A DNA stretch of 64,000 bases from an uncultured Tateyamaria sp. (GTDB taxonomy: Bacteria; Pseudomonadota; Alphaproteobacteria; Rhodobacterales; Rhodobacteraceae), in assembly GCF_947487805.1 (NCBI RefSeq), contig NZ_CANKXW010000009.1, positions 124,001 through 188,000 on the forward strand, read 5' to 3'. Position 1 is the first letter of the stretch, and each line of letters opens with the position of its first letter. The notes under the pieces were generated by a model. The model was not told the DNA's origin and ran no database searches. It saw only the letters and a program-made list of their open reading frames with translations. Below are positions 42,816 to 51,637 of the stretch, in pieces. The position numbers and the translations under genes are program-made.

Positions 42816-42846
42816 GCGGGGGACTAACAATAAAAGGGACAGAGCT

Positions 42847-43443
42847 GTGGCGAATTTGTTTTCCCGAACAGTGAACAGACTTTTGACAACTGCGGCTGCC
42901 ACCGCGGTGGCGCTGACATCGTTGATGGCGTCCGATGTATCCGCACAGGCCTTTGGCCAGACGCGGTCGCAACAGGGCCGCGACCAGGGCCAGTACATTC
43001 CGACCATCTGGGTGGACCCGGACGGCTGTGAACACTGGGTCATGGATGACGGTGCCGAGGGCTATATGACACCGCACACCAACCGCAAGGGGATCCCGGT
43101 CTGCCGCCGCGGCAACCTGTGCGGCGTGATGCAGTCGGATCAGTTCTTCAAGACCGACAGCTTCCGCATCCACCCGGCGGGCAAGCAGCGCCTGGCGCAG
43201 TTCTTCCAGAACTCGACCGCTCAGGCCTTCATCATCACGGGCCACACCGACAGCCGCGCCAGCGACGCCTATAACCTGCGTCTGTCGCTGAACCGTGCCA
43301 ACGCTGTCGCGGCCATTGCGCAGCAATCGGGTGCAAACATCGCGGACGTGCGCGGCTATGGCGAACGCCTGCCCGCGGCATCGAACAACACCGCGCAAGG
43401 CATGGCCAAGAACCGCCGTGTCGAAATCATCTGCATTCAGTAA
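42847..43443 (+). CDS. OmpA-family outer-membrane-associated protein with N-terminal Cys domain
   Basis: The 198-residue protein starts at GTG with AGGGA 7 bases upstream; the earlier in-frame TTG has no ribosome site. A signal peptide runs to about residue 37 (DVSAQA). Residues 54-86 form a short domain with IWVDPDGCEHW, DDG and GIPVC that recurs in the next gene. Residues about 105-198 are an OmpA/MotB peptidoglycan-binding domain (FIITGHTDSRAS, LNRANAVAAI, NRRVEI). It lacks the eight-stranded barrel, so it is a periplasmic or Pal-like anchor rather than a porin. Confidence 0.88.
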   Translation: MANLFSRTVNRLLTTAAATAVALTSLMASDVSAQAFGQTRSQQGRDQGQYIPTIWVDPDGCEHWVMDDGAEGYMTPHTNRKGIPVCRRGNLCGVMQSDQFFKTDSFRIHPAGKQRLAQFFQNSTAQAFIITGHTDSRASDAYNLRLSLNRANAVAAIAQQSGANIADVRGYGERLPAASNNTAQGMAKNRRVEIICIQ

Positions 43444-43455
43444 GGGGCACCTCTC

Positions 43456-43758
43456 ATGACCAAGTTGAAATTTGTCCCGCTTCTGATCGCCGGTCTGGGT
43501 GTCGCCGCCTGTGGCGATGGCTATCCGCCGGACAAGACAGTCGACCGCGGCTTTGACCGCAAGGACCTCAGCCAGCTTCAGGCCGGCATCTGGGTCGATC
43601 CCAATGGCTGCGACCACTGGATCATCGACGACGGCGTCGAAGGCTACCTGTCGGCCCGCCTCGACAAATACGGCAAGCCCGTCTGCTCCGGCGTCGCACC
43701 ACCCACACAGACCGTGGGCGACTTCAAAGGCGGCTCGACCGTACGTGACCCGAACTGA
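43456..43758 (+). CDS. Small lipoprotein sharing the Cys domain of its neighbour
   Basis: The 100-residue protein has a lipoprotein signal with lipobox LGVAAC (Cys19) followed by Gly-Asp; Asp at +2 or +3 can favour inner-membrane retention in enterobacteria, but rules differ elsewhere. Residues 45-77 (IWVDPNGCDHWIIDDGVEGY ... GKPVC) match residues 54-86 of the upstream OmpA-family protein at most conserved positions, including both Cys. It follows by 12 bases and ends before a strong terminator. The function is unknown. Confidence 0.82.
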   Translation: MTKLKFVPLLIAGLGVAACGDGYPPDKTVDRGFDRKDLSQLQAGIWVDPNGCDHWIIDDGVEGYLSARLDKYGKPVCSGVAPPTQTVGDFKGGSTVRDPN

Positions 43759-43778
43759 CCCGGTGCACCGCGCATTTC

Positions 43779-43816
43779 AAAGGCCGGAGCGTTCCCGACG
43801 CTCCGGCCTTTTTTGT
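43779..43816 (+). terminator. Strong intrinsic terminator after the lipoprotein gene
   Basis: A 14-bp perfect stem (43779-43792 with 43798-43811, loop TCCCG) is followed by a run of Ts. It ends the OmpA/lipoprotein transcript and insulates it from phoH. Confidence 0.92.
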
Positions 43817-43905
43817 TTCAATTCGATGAAAATGGCCCGTCCCCCGTTGCACCCCCTCCGGGAACTTGCAACGCTTGCGCAACCCAAAGACACACGGAGC
43901 AGGAT

Positions 43906-44898
43906 TTGACCCTAGACCAACCGCCCAAAGAAGTGGTTCTGGAATTCCCCGACAACCGGCTGCTGATCGATCTCTGCGGCCCCTATGACAGCCACCTGAC
44001 CGCGATCGAGGCCGCGCTCGAGGTCCAGATCATCCGCCGCGGCAACGTGCTGGCGATCCTCGGCGAGGACGACGCCCAGAAACGCGCCAGCGACGTGCTC
44101 AACGCGCTCTACCTGCGGCTCGAGACGGGCAAGGAGGTCGAACCCGCCGATGTCGACCGCGAGTTGCGCATGGGCGGCTCCGAAGAAGACACCGGCACCC
44201 AGGCCGGGGATCAGCTCGAAATGCCCGTGGGCAACCGGATCGAGATCAAGACCCGCAAGAAACTGGTCGAGCCCCGGACGGATGCGCAGAAGGCCTATGT
44301 GCAGTCGCTCTTTGACAACGAAATGGCCTTCGGCATCGGCCCCGCAGGCACGGGCAAGACCTACCTTGCCGTCGCCGTCGGCGTGTCCATGTTCATTTCC
44401 GGCCATGTCGACCGTATCATCCTCTGCCGCCCCGCGGTCGAGGCGGGCGAACGGCTTGGCTTCCTGCCCGGCACCCAGGAGGAAAAGGTCGACCCCTACA
44501 TGCAGCCGCTCTATGACGCGCTCAACGACTTCCTGCCGGGCAAGCAACTGGCCAAGCTGAAAGAGGAAAAGACCATCGAAATCGCGCCGCTTGCCTTCAT
44601 GCGCGGCCGCACGCTCAGCCGCGCCTTCGTGGTGCTCGACGAGGCACAGAACGCCACCACCATGCAGATGAAGATGTTCCTGACCCGCCTCGGCGAAGGC
44701 TCTCGCATGGTCATCACCGGCGACCGCACCCAGATCGACCTGCCGCGCGGCGTGCCCTCGGGGCTGGCCGATGCCGAACGTCTGCTCAAATCCGTGCCCA
44801 AGATCAGCTTCAACTACTTCACCTCCAGGGATGTCGTCCGCCACCCCCTTGTGGCCGCCATCATCGAAGCCTACGAGGCCGACACAACACCGTCCTGA
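43906..44898 (+). CDS. phoH: PhoH-family ATPase
   Basis: The 330-residue protein is placed at a TTG start ([14 protein letters not shown]) behind GGAGCAGGA; the frame is open further upstream but would read through the preceding terminator. It has an N-terminal KH-like region and a PhoH ATPase core with Walker [29 protein letters not shown] and Walker [15 protein letters not shown]. PhoH proteins are linked to RNA metabolism and usually precede ybeY. It starts the phoH-ybeY-corC-lnt group. Confidence 0.92.
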   Translation: MTLDQPPKEVVLEFPDNRLLIDLCGPYDSHLTAIEAALEVQIIRRGNVLAILGEDDAQKRASDVLNALYLRLETGKEVEPADVDRELRMGGSEEDTGTQAGDQLEMPVGNRIEIKTRKKLVEPRTDAQKAYVQSLFDNEMAFGIGPAGTGKTYLAVAVGVSMFISGHVDRIILCRPAVEAGERLGFLPGTQEEKVDPYMQPLYDALNDFLPGKQLAKLKEEKTIEIAPLAFMRGRTLSRAFVVLDEAQNATTMQMKMFLTRLGEGSRMVITGDRTQIDLPRGVPSGLADAERLLKSVPKISFNYFTSRDVVRHPLVAAIIEAYEADTTPS

Positions 44899-44902
44899 TC
44901 CT

Positions 44903-44947
44903 TCATTGTTCCAGAAATATGCCGGGGGTCCGGGGGCAGGCCCCCGG
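44903..44947 (+). repeat. Dispersed AAATA-hairpin repeat, copy B
   Basis: TTCATTGTTCCAGAAATATG is followed by CCGGGGGTC and a stem CCGGGGG-CAGG-CCCCCGG (44930-44947). This is the most complete copy. It lies between the phoH stop and the ybeY coding region, and the ybeY reading frame stays open through it. Confidence 0.72.
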
Positions 44948-45445
44948 TTCAGACAGATACCACACGATATCGACATCCTGATCGAAGACCCCCGCTGGCA
45001 AGCTCTTGATGTCACTGCGCGTGCGGCCATCGACGCCACGCTCGCCGCCTGCGGGATAGATCATGCCGAACTGTCCCTGCTGGCCTGCGACGACGCCCGC
45101 ATCGCGGCGCTCAATGCCGATTTCCGCGACAAACCCACGCCCACCAACGTGCTCAGCTGGCCCGAAGAGGACCTGAGCCCCGACGCGGACGGCGCGTCCC
45201 CCCGCGCGCCCACCCCGGATCCGGGCGGCGCGCTGGCGCTGGGTGACATCGCCATCGCCTATGACACCTGCGCGGCCGAGGCCGCCGCACAGGGCAAATC
45301 CATGTCGGACCATGTGACGCATCTGATTGTGCATGGAACTTTACATTTGCTGGGCTATGACCACATCCGTGACCGCGACGCCACGCGCATGGAGGCGCTC
45401 GAGGTCAAAATACTTGGCAAACTGGGCATCGCTGACCCATATTAG
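44906..45445 (+). CDS. ybeY: Endoribonuclease / rRNA maturation factor (start uncertain)
   Basis: The YbeY family metal site [15 protein letters not shown] (HGxxHLxGYDH) is intact near the C-terminus and the NVLSWP strand is conserved, so the enzyme is probably functional in 16S rRNA 3'-end maturation. The expected N-terminus is about [10 protein letters not shown], but no ATG, GTG or TTG occurs in frame close to it. The only standard in-frame start not inside phoH is TTG at 44906, which would translate the repeat copy B. In-frame ATA (44957) and CTG (44978) are non-standard alternatives. Confidence 0.85.
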   Translation: MFQKYAGGPGAGPRFRQIPHDIDILIEDPRWQALDVTARAAIDATLAACGIDHAELSLLACDDARIAALNADFRDKPTPTNVLSWPEEDLSPDADGASPRAPTPDPGGALALGDIAIAYDTCAAEAAAQGKSMSDHVTHLIVHGTLHLLGYDHIRDRDATRMEALEVKILGKLGIADPY

Positions 45446-45486
45446 CCCCATCGACGATCGATCCCGCAGGAACTGGACAGGAGCAA

Positions 45487-46374
45487 ATGGGCGAAAACGA
45501 CGGATCGTCTGGCGCAGCGCACCGCGCGCAGTCAGACAATGACACGACCGAACCGACAACTGGCAACGGATTCTTCTCGCGCGTGATTGGCGCGCTCAGC
45601 CCGTCCGAGGCACCCGAATCCCCCCCCGACAGCCCCAGCCCGCGTCCCCAAAGCCACGGCATGATCAACCTGCGCCGCATGCGGGTCGAGGATGTCGCCG
45701 TGCCCAAGGCCGACATCACCGCCGTGCCCGACACGGTGACGCTCGATGAACTGGTCGCCGTCTTCAAGGACAGCGGCCTGACCCGGCTGCCCGTCTTCGA
45801 AGGCACGCTCGACACCCCCATCGGCTTTGCCCACCTCAAGGACATCGCGCTGCACCACGGCTTCAACGGGGGCGGCGCCGCCTTTGACGTGCACGCGCAA
45901 TTGCGCCCGCTGCTCTTTGTGCCGCCGTCGATGACCATCGGCGTGCTCCTGACCAAGATGCAGACAGAACGCCGCCACATGGCCCTCGTGATCGACGAAT
46001 ATGGCGGCGTCGACGGCCTAGTGACCATCGAGGACCTGATCGAACAGGTCGTGGGCGAGATCGAGGACGAACATGACGTGGACGAAGGCGTGCTCTTCAC
46101 GCTTGAGAAAACCGGCTGCTATCTGGCGCTGGCCAAGACCCCGCTCGAGGAATTCGAGGCCGAAACCGGGCTGTCCCTCACCACCCACGCCGACGTGGAC
46201 GAAGAGGAAATCGACACGCTGGGCGGTCTGGTCGTGATGCTTGCCGGCAAGGTGCCCGCGCGGGGCGAGGTCGTGCCGCATCCCGACGGCCCGGAATTCG
46301 AGGTGATCGACGCCGATCCGCGCCGCATCAAGCGGGTGCGCGTGCGCCTGCACGGGCGGGACGCCGCGGAATGA
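45487..46374 (+). CDS. CorC/HlyC-family CBS-domain protein
   Basis: The 295-residue protein has a low-complexity start (about 1-60), two CBS domains (about 65-190) opening with MRVEDVAVPKADI, and a C-terminal CorC_HlyC transporter-associated domain (about 205-290) with DTLGGLVVMLAGKVPARGE. It has no membrane helices, so it is the soluble CorC type linked to magnesium/cobalt efflux. CAGGAG lies upstream of the ATG. It overlaps lnt by 4 bases. Confidence 0.9.
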   Translation: MGENDGSSGAAHRAQSDNDTTEPTTGNGFFSRVIGALSPSEAPESPPDSPSPRPQSHGMINLRRMRVEDVAVPKADITAVPDTVTLDELVAVFKDSGLTRLPVFEGTLDTPIGFAHLKDIALHHGFNGGGAAFDVHAQLRPLLFVPPSMTIGVLLTKMQTERRHMALVIDEYGGVDGLVTIEDLIEQVVGEIEDEHDVDEGVLFTLEKTGCYLALAKTPLEEFEAETGLSLTTHADVDEEEIDTLGGLVVMLAGKVPARGEVVPHPDGPEFEVIDADPRRIKRVRVRLHGRDAAE

Positions 46375-47915
46375 CCCAAACCGCCGCGCCAGCAGCGGCG
46401 CTGCCGGCCTGGGGCGTGGCGATCCTTGCGGCCCTCGCCGGGGCCTGCGGCGCGCTGGGCCACCCACCCTATGATCTGCCCGTGGCCATCGTGGTGCCGA
46501 TGATCGCGGGCTTTGTCTTTCTCCACATGGCCCGCACGCCGCGCGGCGCGCTGGCCTTCGGCTGGGCACTGGGCTTTGGCTATTTCGGCCTGACCCTGTC
46601 GTGGATCACCGAACCGTTTCAGGTGGATGCGGCGGAAACCGGGTGGATGGCCCCCTTTGCCGTGGTTCTGCTGGCGCTGTTGTTGGGTGCATTCTGGGCT
46701 GCGGCTATGTCCTTTGCCCGCTGGGCCGGGGGACGGCCCTGGATGCTGGCCGTCGCATGGGCTGGTGCCGAGTTGCTGCGCGCCTACGTCTTCACCGGCT
46801 TTCCCTGGGCGATGCTGCCACAGGCGTTGGTGGATCTGCGACTGGGGCAGGGGCTTGCGTGGCTGGGTCCACATGGGTTGACGCTTGGTCTGCTGGGGGC
46901 AATCGCCTTGGGGTTCACCTATCCAAATGCGCAATTTCCCGGCGCGGTGCGGCTTCGCATGTTGATGGGCGGGGTTGTCGCCGTGGCGGCACTGTTCCTG
47001 ATACGACCCATCGGCGTGGAGACACCCTCGCTCACCGACCACACCGTCCGCCTGATCCAGCCCAACGCACCGCAGCACGAAAAATGGGATCCCGAAAAGA
47101 TCCCCGTTTTCGTCAACCGCCAGATCGACTTTACAGGGGCAGGGGACACGGTGCCCGACCTGATCGTCTGGCCCGAAACCGCGCTGCCCTATTTGCAGGA
47201 ATACGCCCAGCCCGCCTTTGACGCGATTGCGCAGGCAGCACGCGGCGCGCCCGTGGCGCTGGGGATCCAGCGCTCGGACGACCGCGGCTACTATAACGGC
47301 ATGGTCGTTCTGGATGCCGCGGGACAGGTGATCCAAAGCTATGACAAGCACCACCTCGTGCCCTTTGGCGAATACATGCCGCTGCCGGGCCTTTTCCGCA
47401 GCCTCGGCATCCGCGCGCTGGCCGACCGGGCCGACAGCGGCTATCAAAGCGGGCCGGGGCCGCGTGTGCTGGACCTCGGTGCGCTGGGCACCGCGCTGCC
47501 GCTGATCTGCTACGAGGCCGTGTTCGCCCATGACGTGGGCGGTGCGGCCACGCGGCCCGATTTCCTGATGCAGCTGACCAATGACGCGTGGTTCGGCATG
47601 CGGTCCGGCCCGCAACAGCACCTGGCCCAGGCCCGGATGCGCGCCATCGAACAGGGTCTGCCGCTGATCCGCGCGGCCAATACCGGTATCTCCGCCGTGA
47701 TCGACCCAAAGGGGCGCATCACCGCCTCGCTTGCGCTGAACACCGCCGGATATCTCGATGCGGGCCTGCCTGCGGCGGCCGCGCCCACGCTCTATGCGCG
47801 CACCGGGGATCTGCCCTGGGTGTTTGTGGTGCTGGCCGGGCTGATTGCGGCGGTGTTGCATCGGGCCCGGACGCGCCGTACGCGAACCATTGACGCGGGC
47901 ACACACGACGCGTAA
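46371..47915 (+). CDS. lnt: Apolipoprotein N-acyltransferase
   Basis: The 514-residue inner-membrane enzyme transfers the third acyl chain to lipoproteins. It has six or so N-terminal membrane segments (to about 215), then a periplasmic nitrilase-fold domain with catalytic Glu in VWPETALP, Lys in YDKHHLVPFGEY and Cys in LICYEAVF, and a final membrane helix near 480-500. The start is an ATGA overlap with the CorC-type gene. It ends 62 bases before metK, a gap that holds a riboswitch. Confidence 0.94.
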   Translation: MTQTAAPAAALPAWGVAILAALAGACGALGHPPYDLPVAIVVPMIAGFVFLHMARTPRGALAFGWALGFGYFGLTLSWITEPFQVDAAETGWMAPFAVVLLALLLGAFWAAAMSFARWAGGRPWMLAVAWAGAELLRAYVFTGFPWAMLPQALVDLRLGQGLAWLGPHGLTLGLLGAIALGFTYPNAQFPGAVRLRMLMGGVVAVAALFLIRPIGVETPSLTDHTVRLIQPNAPQHEKWDPEKIPVFVNRQIDFTGAGDTVPDLIVWPETALPYLQEYAQPAFDAIAQAARGAPVALGIQRSDDRGYYNGMVVLDAAGQVIQSYDKHHLVPFGEYMPLPGLFRSLGIRALADRADSGYQSGPGPRVLDLGALGTALPLICYEAVFAHDVGGAATRPDFLMQLTNDAWFGMRSGPQQHLAQARMRAIEQGLPLIRAANTGISAVIDPKGRITASLALNTAGYLDAGLPAAAAPTLYARTGDLPWVFVVLAGLIAAVLHRARTRRTRTIDAGTHDA

Positions 47916-47926
47916 GTGCGTCCAGA

Positions 47927-47973
47927 CCTGTTACAACGGCTTCCTGACGTGACGGGGTTCATTTCAATGGAGC
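47927..47973 (+). ncRNA. SAM/SAH riboswitch
   Basis: An 8-bp stem (47927-47934 CCTGTTAC with 47949-47956 GTGACGGG) encloses AACGGCTTCCTGAC. A downstream CAATGGAGC (47965-47973) contains the Shine-Dalgarno for metK. GGCTTCC can pair with the GGAGC to form the pseudoknot that hides the ribosome site when ligand is bound. This matches the small SAM/SAH riboswitch described upstream of metK in Roseobacter relatives. Ligand binding would reduce translation of SAM synthetase. Confidence 0.88.
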
Positions 47974-47977
47974 GCTC

Positions 47978-49159
47978 ATGTCCCGCAACAATTACACCTT
48001 TACCTCGGAATCCGTCTCCGAGGGTCACCCTGACAAGGTCTGCGACCGCATTTCAGACGCCGTCCTCGACGCTTTCCTCGCCGAAGAACCCGAAGCCCGC
48101 GTCGCCTGCGAAACCTTTGCCACCACCAACCGCGTCGTCATCGGCGGTGAGGTCGGTCTGAGCGATCAGGACAAGCTGCACGACTACATGGGCCGCATCG
48201 ACGAGATCGCCCGCGCCTGCATCAAGGATATCGGTTACGAACAGGACAAGTTCCACTGGAACACCTGCGAGATCACCAACCTGCTGCACGAACAGTCCGC
48301 CCACATCGCCCAAGGGGTCGATGCCGCGGCGGACAAGGACGAGGGCGCAGGCGATCAGGGCATCATGTTCGGCTATGCCACCAACGAAACCCCCGCACTC
48401 ATGCCCGCGCCGATCCAGTACGCCCACGCGATCCTCCGCCGCCTGGCCGAGGTCCGCAAGGACGGCACCGAACCCGCCCTTGGCCCCGACGCCAAATCGC
48501 AGCTCTCGGTGATCTACCGCGACGGCAAACCCGTCGGCGTCAGCAGCCTCGTGCTGTCGACCCAGCACCTCGACGAAAGCCTGACCAGCGAAGACATCCG
48601 CGCCATGGTCGCCCCCTACATCACCGAAGTATTGCCCGATGGCTGGCTGACCGATGAAACCGAATGGCACGTGAACCCAACCGGCAAGTTCGTGATCGGC
48701 GGCCCTGACGGGGATGCGGGCCTCACGGGGCGCAAAATCATCGTGGACACCTATGGCGGCGCGGCCCCCCACGGCGGCGGCGCGTTCTCGGGCAAGGACC
48801 CGACCAAGGTGGACCGTTCGGCCGCCTATGCCGCGCGCTATCTGGCCAAGAACGTCGTGGCGGCGGGTCTCGCGGACAAATGCACGATCCAGCTCAGCTA
48901 TGCCATCGGCGTGTCCAAACCGCTGTCGATCTACTGCGACACCTTCGGCACCGGTCAGGTCGCCGACGCGGCCATCGAGACCGCCGTGGCCCGCGCCATG
49001 GACCTCACGCCGCGCGGTATCCGCGAACACCTGCAACTGAACAAACCCGTGTACCAGCGCACCGCGGCCTACGGCCACTTTGGCCGCGCGCCCGATGCCG
49101 ATGGCGGGTTCTCATGGGAACGCACGGATCTGGCCGACGCGCTGAAATCCGGCCTGTAA
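47978..49159 (+). CDS. metK: S-adenosylmethionine synthetase
   Basis: The 393-residue enzyme makes SAM from methionine and ATP. It shows the signatures [24 protein letters not shown] (substrate/Mg site, written here as one family motif in two parts), [12 protein letters not shown] for ATP binding, and [16 protein letters not shown]. Length is typical. The ATG at 47978 follows GGAGC of the SAM/SAH riboswitch, so translation is expected to be feedback-controlled. A GC-rich hairpin follows the stop. Confidence 0.97.
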   Translation: MSRNNYTFTSESVSEGHPDKVCDRISDAVLDAFLAEEPEARVACETFATTNRVVIGGEVGLSDQDKLHDYMGRIDEIARACIKDIGYEQDKFHWNTCEITNLLHEQSAHIAQGVDAAADKDEGAGDQGIMFGYATNETPALMPAPIQYAHAILRRLAEVRKDGTEPALGPDAKSQLSVIYRDGKPVGVSSLVLSTQHLDESLTSEDIRAMVAPYITEVLPDGWLTDETEWHVNPTGKFVIGGPDGDAGLTGRKIIVDTYGGAAPHGGGAFSGKDPTKVDRSAAYAARYLAKNVVAAGLADKCTIQLSYAIGVSKPLSIYCDTFGTGQVADAAIETAVARAMDLTPRGIREHLQLNKPVYQRTAAYGHFGRAPDADGGFSWERTDLADALKSGL

Positions 49160-49165
49160 CGACGC

Positions 49166-49185
49166 GGCCGCGCCCCGGCGCGGCC
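49166..49185 (+). terminator. GC-rich hairpin after metK
   Basis: GGCCGCGC-CCCG-GCGCGGCC is an 8-bp perfect stem starting 6 bases after the metK stop. No U-tract follows, so termination efficiency is doubtful. Confidence 0.4.
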
Positions 49186-49263
49186 CGCCCGATCACCAAA
49201 CGGTGCTTGGAAATTGAGCGCGGGCTGGCCTAGCCTTTCATCCATCTGATGAAAGGTTTGCCC

Positions 49264-49815
49264 ATGTCCCGCCTCACGACCCTCCTGACCCCGCTTCTGG
49301 CGCTGTGCCTCACGGCCACCCTGACCCTCGCACAGGACGCTGAAACGCCCGCCGAGGCCGAGCCGCCGATGACCATGTTGCGCATGGCTCAGATCATCCG
49401 CGCGATTGACCCCGATGCGCGCCCGGCGGGCAACATGATCCAGTTCACCATCGACGATATCCCGCTCGTCGTTGTGGCCGATCCTGGCGCGGACCGGATG
49501 CGCGCCATGGTGCCGATCCGCTCGGCGGACGGGCTCAGCAGCGCGGAACTCATGCGCCTGATGCAGGCCAATTTCGACACCGCCCTCGATGCGCGCTATG
49601 CCGTGGCGCAGGGGCGGCTCTGGGGCGTGTTCATCCACCCGCTCAGCCCGCTGCAAAAGGACCAGCTTCTGTCGGCCTTCATCCAGACGATCAACGTCGC
49701 GCGCACCTATGGGCAAACCTATTCCGGTGGTGCCGTCACCTTTGGCGGGGGTGACAGCAACGGGATCTACGAGGACCTGCTCAAGGAATTGCAGGAACGC
49801 GGCGAAGAGATCTGA
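49264..49815 (+). CDS. Exported YbjN-like protein
   Basis: The 183-residue protein starts at the ATG at 49264 with AAAGG 8 bases upstream; an ATG at 49249 lacks such a site. A signal peptide (MSRLTTLLTPLLALCLTATL) ends near LAQDA. The mature part shows the YbjN/type III chaperone-like layout: RAIDPDARPAGNMIQFTI, VPIRSADGLSSAELMRLMQANFD, then ISPLQKDQL-like helices. The C-terminal part is Gly-rich. Function is unknown; related proteins are common after metK or elsewhere in alphaproteobacteria. Confidence 0.72.
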   Translation: MSRLTTLLTPLLALCLTATLTLAQDAETPAEAEPPMTMLRMAQIIRAIDPDARPAGNMIQFTIDDIPLVVVADPGADRMRAMVPIRSADGLSSAELMRLMQANFDTALDARYAVAQGRLWGVFIHPLSPLQKDQLLSAFIQTINVARTYGQTYSGGAVTFGGGDSNGIYEDLLKELQERGEEI

Positions 49816-49835
49816 GGGCCCCGCACCTCACGCGG

Positions 49836-49865
49836 GCGGCTGCGCCCGAAACAGCGCGCAGCCGC
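49836..49865. terminator. Hairpin between convergent genes
   Basis: GCGGCTGCGC (49836-49845) pairs perfectly with GCGCAGCCGC (49856-49865) around a 10-base loop. It lies between the convergent YbjN-like and aminotransferase genes and may act for both strands, although no clear U-tract is present. Confidence 0.45.
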
Positions 49866-49873
49866 GCCATGCG

Positions 49874-51205
49874 TCACCCCTCCAGCACGTCCATAACGGC
49901 GGCGTGCAACGTGTCGACGATCAGATCGATCTCGGCAGACGAGGATGTATAGGACGGGGCCAACAGCACGTGATCGCCAAGGGTGCCATCGGCACAACCC
50001 TGGCTCGGATAGGTCATCATGCCGCGCGCCATCGCCGCCGCACCGATCTTCTGGGCGATACCGTCTGCCACCGGGAACGGTGCCTTGCTGGCCCGGTCCG
50101 CGACCACCTCGATGGTCCAGAACAGGCCGCGTCCGCGAATGTCGCCCACATGGGCGTGCTGACCAAAGGTGGCACGCAGCCCGTCTTCCAGTTGCTTGCC
50201 CCGTGCCTTCACATTCTCCAGCAGGTTCTCGTCGCGGATCACGTGCTGCACGGCCAGCGCGCCGGCGGTGGCAATGGCGTGGCTCATATAGGTGTGCCCG
50301 TTCCACAACCGCCCGCTGCCCTCCTGCACGGCCTGCACCACCCGTTCCGAGGCGATCACGGCGGCGATGGGCTGATATCCTGCGCCCAGCCCCTTGGCCG
50401 TCGTGGTGATGTCGGCGGCAATCCCCTCCTGTTCCAGCGCAAATGTGGTGCCGGTCCGGCCCATGCCGCACATCACCTCATCCGCGATATAAAGAACCCC
50501 GTAGGTATCGCAGATCTCGCGAATGCGCTTGAAATACCCCGCCGGGGCCGGCTGCGTGCCCAGCGACGCGCCCACGACAGGCTCGGCGACAAAGGCCATG
50601 ACCGTCTCGGGCCCAAGGCGCAGGATCTCCGCCTCCAGCAAGTCGGCCATGCGCCGCGCAAACGCCGCCTCGTCCTCGCCATCCTTCTGCATCCGGTAGG
50701 CATAGGCCGCATCAATGTGGCTGACATCCATCAGCAGTGGTGCAAACGGCGCGCGGCGGCCTGCGTGACCGCCCGTCGCCAGCGCGCCAAGCGTATTGCC
50801 GTGATAGCTGGGCTTGCGGGCAATGATGCGCGACCGCGTGGACATGCCACGCTCGACGAAATACTGCCGCGCGAGCTTCAGCGCGGCCTCCATCGCTTCG
50901 GACCCGCTGCCCAGAAACATCACGCGGCCCGCGCCGGTGCCGCTGGGCGCGGCAGCAATCAGACAATCCGCCAGATCCTCGGCGGGCTGGTTGGTGAACG
51001 CGCCGGTATGGGCAAAGGCCAGCCTGTCCACCTGCGCCTTGATCGCGTCACGCACCACGGGGTGGTCATGCCCCAGACAGGACACCGCCGCGCCGCCGCA
51101 GGCATCAAGGTACCGGTGGCCGTGATCGTCGATCAGGTAGTTACCCTCGGCCCCTGCAATAACGGGCAGGGTCGCTGTGAGGTCGCGGTAAAAAACATGG
51201 CTCAT
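49874..51205 (-). CDS. Class III PLP-dependent aminotransferase
   Basis: The 443-residue enzyme is started at the ATG at 51205 (MSHVFYRDLTATLP); an ATG at 51244 would add 13 residues without a clear ribosome site. It has fold-type I class III features: LGSGSEAMEAALKLAR, KPSYHGNTLGALA, the Asp in YIADEVMCGMGRTG and the PLP Lys in TTTAKGLGAGYQP. Such enzymes transfer amino groups of omega-amino acids, taurine, diamines or similar to pyruvate or 2-oxoglutarate. No neighbouring gene identifies the substrate. Confidence 0.9.
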   Translation of the reverse strand: MSHVFYRDLTATLPVIAGAEGNYLIDDHGHRYLDACGGAAVSCLGHDHPVVRDAIKAQVDRLAFAHTGAFTNQPAEDLADCLIAAAPSGTGAGRVMFLGSGSEAMEAALKLARQYFVERGMSTRSRIIARKPSYHGNTLGALATGGHAGRRAPFAPLLMDVSHIDAAYAYRMQKDGEDEAAFARRMADLLEAEILRLGPETVMAFVAEPVVGASLGTQPAPAGYFKRIREICDTYGVLYIADEVMCGMGRTGTTFALEQEGIAADITTTAKGLGAGYQPIAAVIASERVVQAVQEGSGRLWNGHTYMSHAIATAGALAVQHVIRDENLLENVKARGKQLEDGLRATFGQHAHVGDIRGRGLFWTIEVVADRASKAPFPVADGIAQKIGAAAMARGMMTYPSQGCADGTLGDHVLLAPSYTSSSAEIDLIVDTLHAAVMDVLEG

Positions 51206-51490
51206 GGTGGTTCCGTTCCGGCCTTTGAATACGGGGTGATTCATCTACGCCACCAATGAACCATGATGGGCGCGTGTGCGACAACAACCGTGACAGGCCG
51301 GGCGGCGCGGGCCTTGCTGCGCGGCCCATTGCCGACAAGGGCATGGTGCGACCGGGGCGCCGCCCGCCGTCGGGCAGCAGCCTAGCGGAGGGCGGGTTAA
51401 CATCCGCTACCGGACCGTGCGCAGGCCCAACCCCTTGAGATCGCGCCACAGTCCGGCACTGTTTGAGATCGCGTGAACCCACCGCACCGG

Positions 51491-51508
51491 CTGTCCCCGC
51501 GGGGACAG
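51491..51508. promoter_or_regulatory. 18-bp perfect palindrome upstream of rpsA promoter
   Basis: CTGTCCCCGCGGGGACAG is perfectly self-complementary and ends 23 bases before the predicted -35 box. With no loop it is better suited to binding a dimeric protein than to RNA folding. The regulator is unknown. Confidence 0.5.
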
Positions 51509-51531
51509 ATGCGCGCGATGTCGCCGCACCC

Positions 51532-51560
51532 TTGCCCTTTGCGCCAACACCCGCTATATG
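51532..51560 (+). promoter_or_regulatory. Predicted sigma-70-type promoter of rpsA
   Basis: TTGCCC (51532-51537) and TATATG (51555-51560) are separated by 17 bases, a good vegetative promoter match. It predicts a leader of about 160 bases before the rpsA ATG. Confidence 0.5.
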
Positions 51561-51606
51561 CCCGCACGTCGCCAAGGTGTAAACGCCACAAGACATCGAG
51601 ATGAGC

Positions 51607-51637
51607 AGGGTCGGTTTCTTCCGGCCCTCTTTGTTTT
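51607..51637 (+). terminator. Terminator-like hairpin inside the rpsA leader
   Basis: AGGGTCGG-TTTCTT-CCGGCCCT forms an 8-bp stem with one G-U pair, followed by CTTTGTTTT. It lies between the predicted promoter and the rpsA start, so it could attenuate rpsA transcription or end a short leader RNA. Confidence 0.5.

Noticed and set aside
51256-51438. Short plus-strand open frame of 60 codons upstream of rpsA
   Set aside because: It has no ribosome site, a low-complexity product and lies in a region without coding signature.
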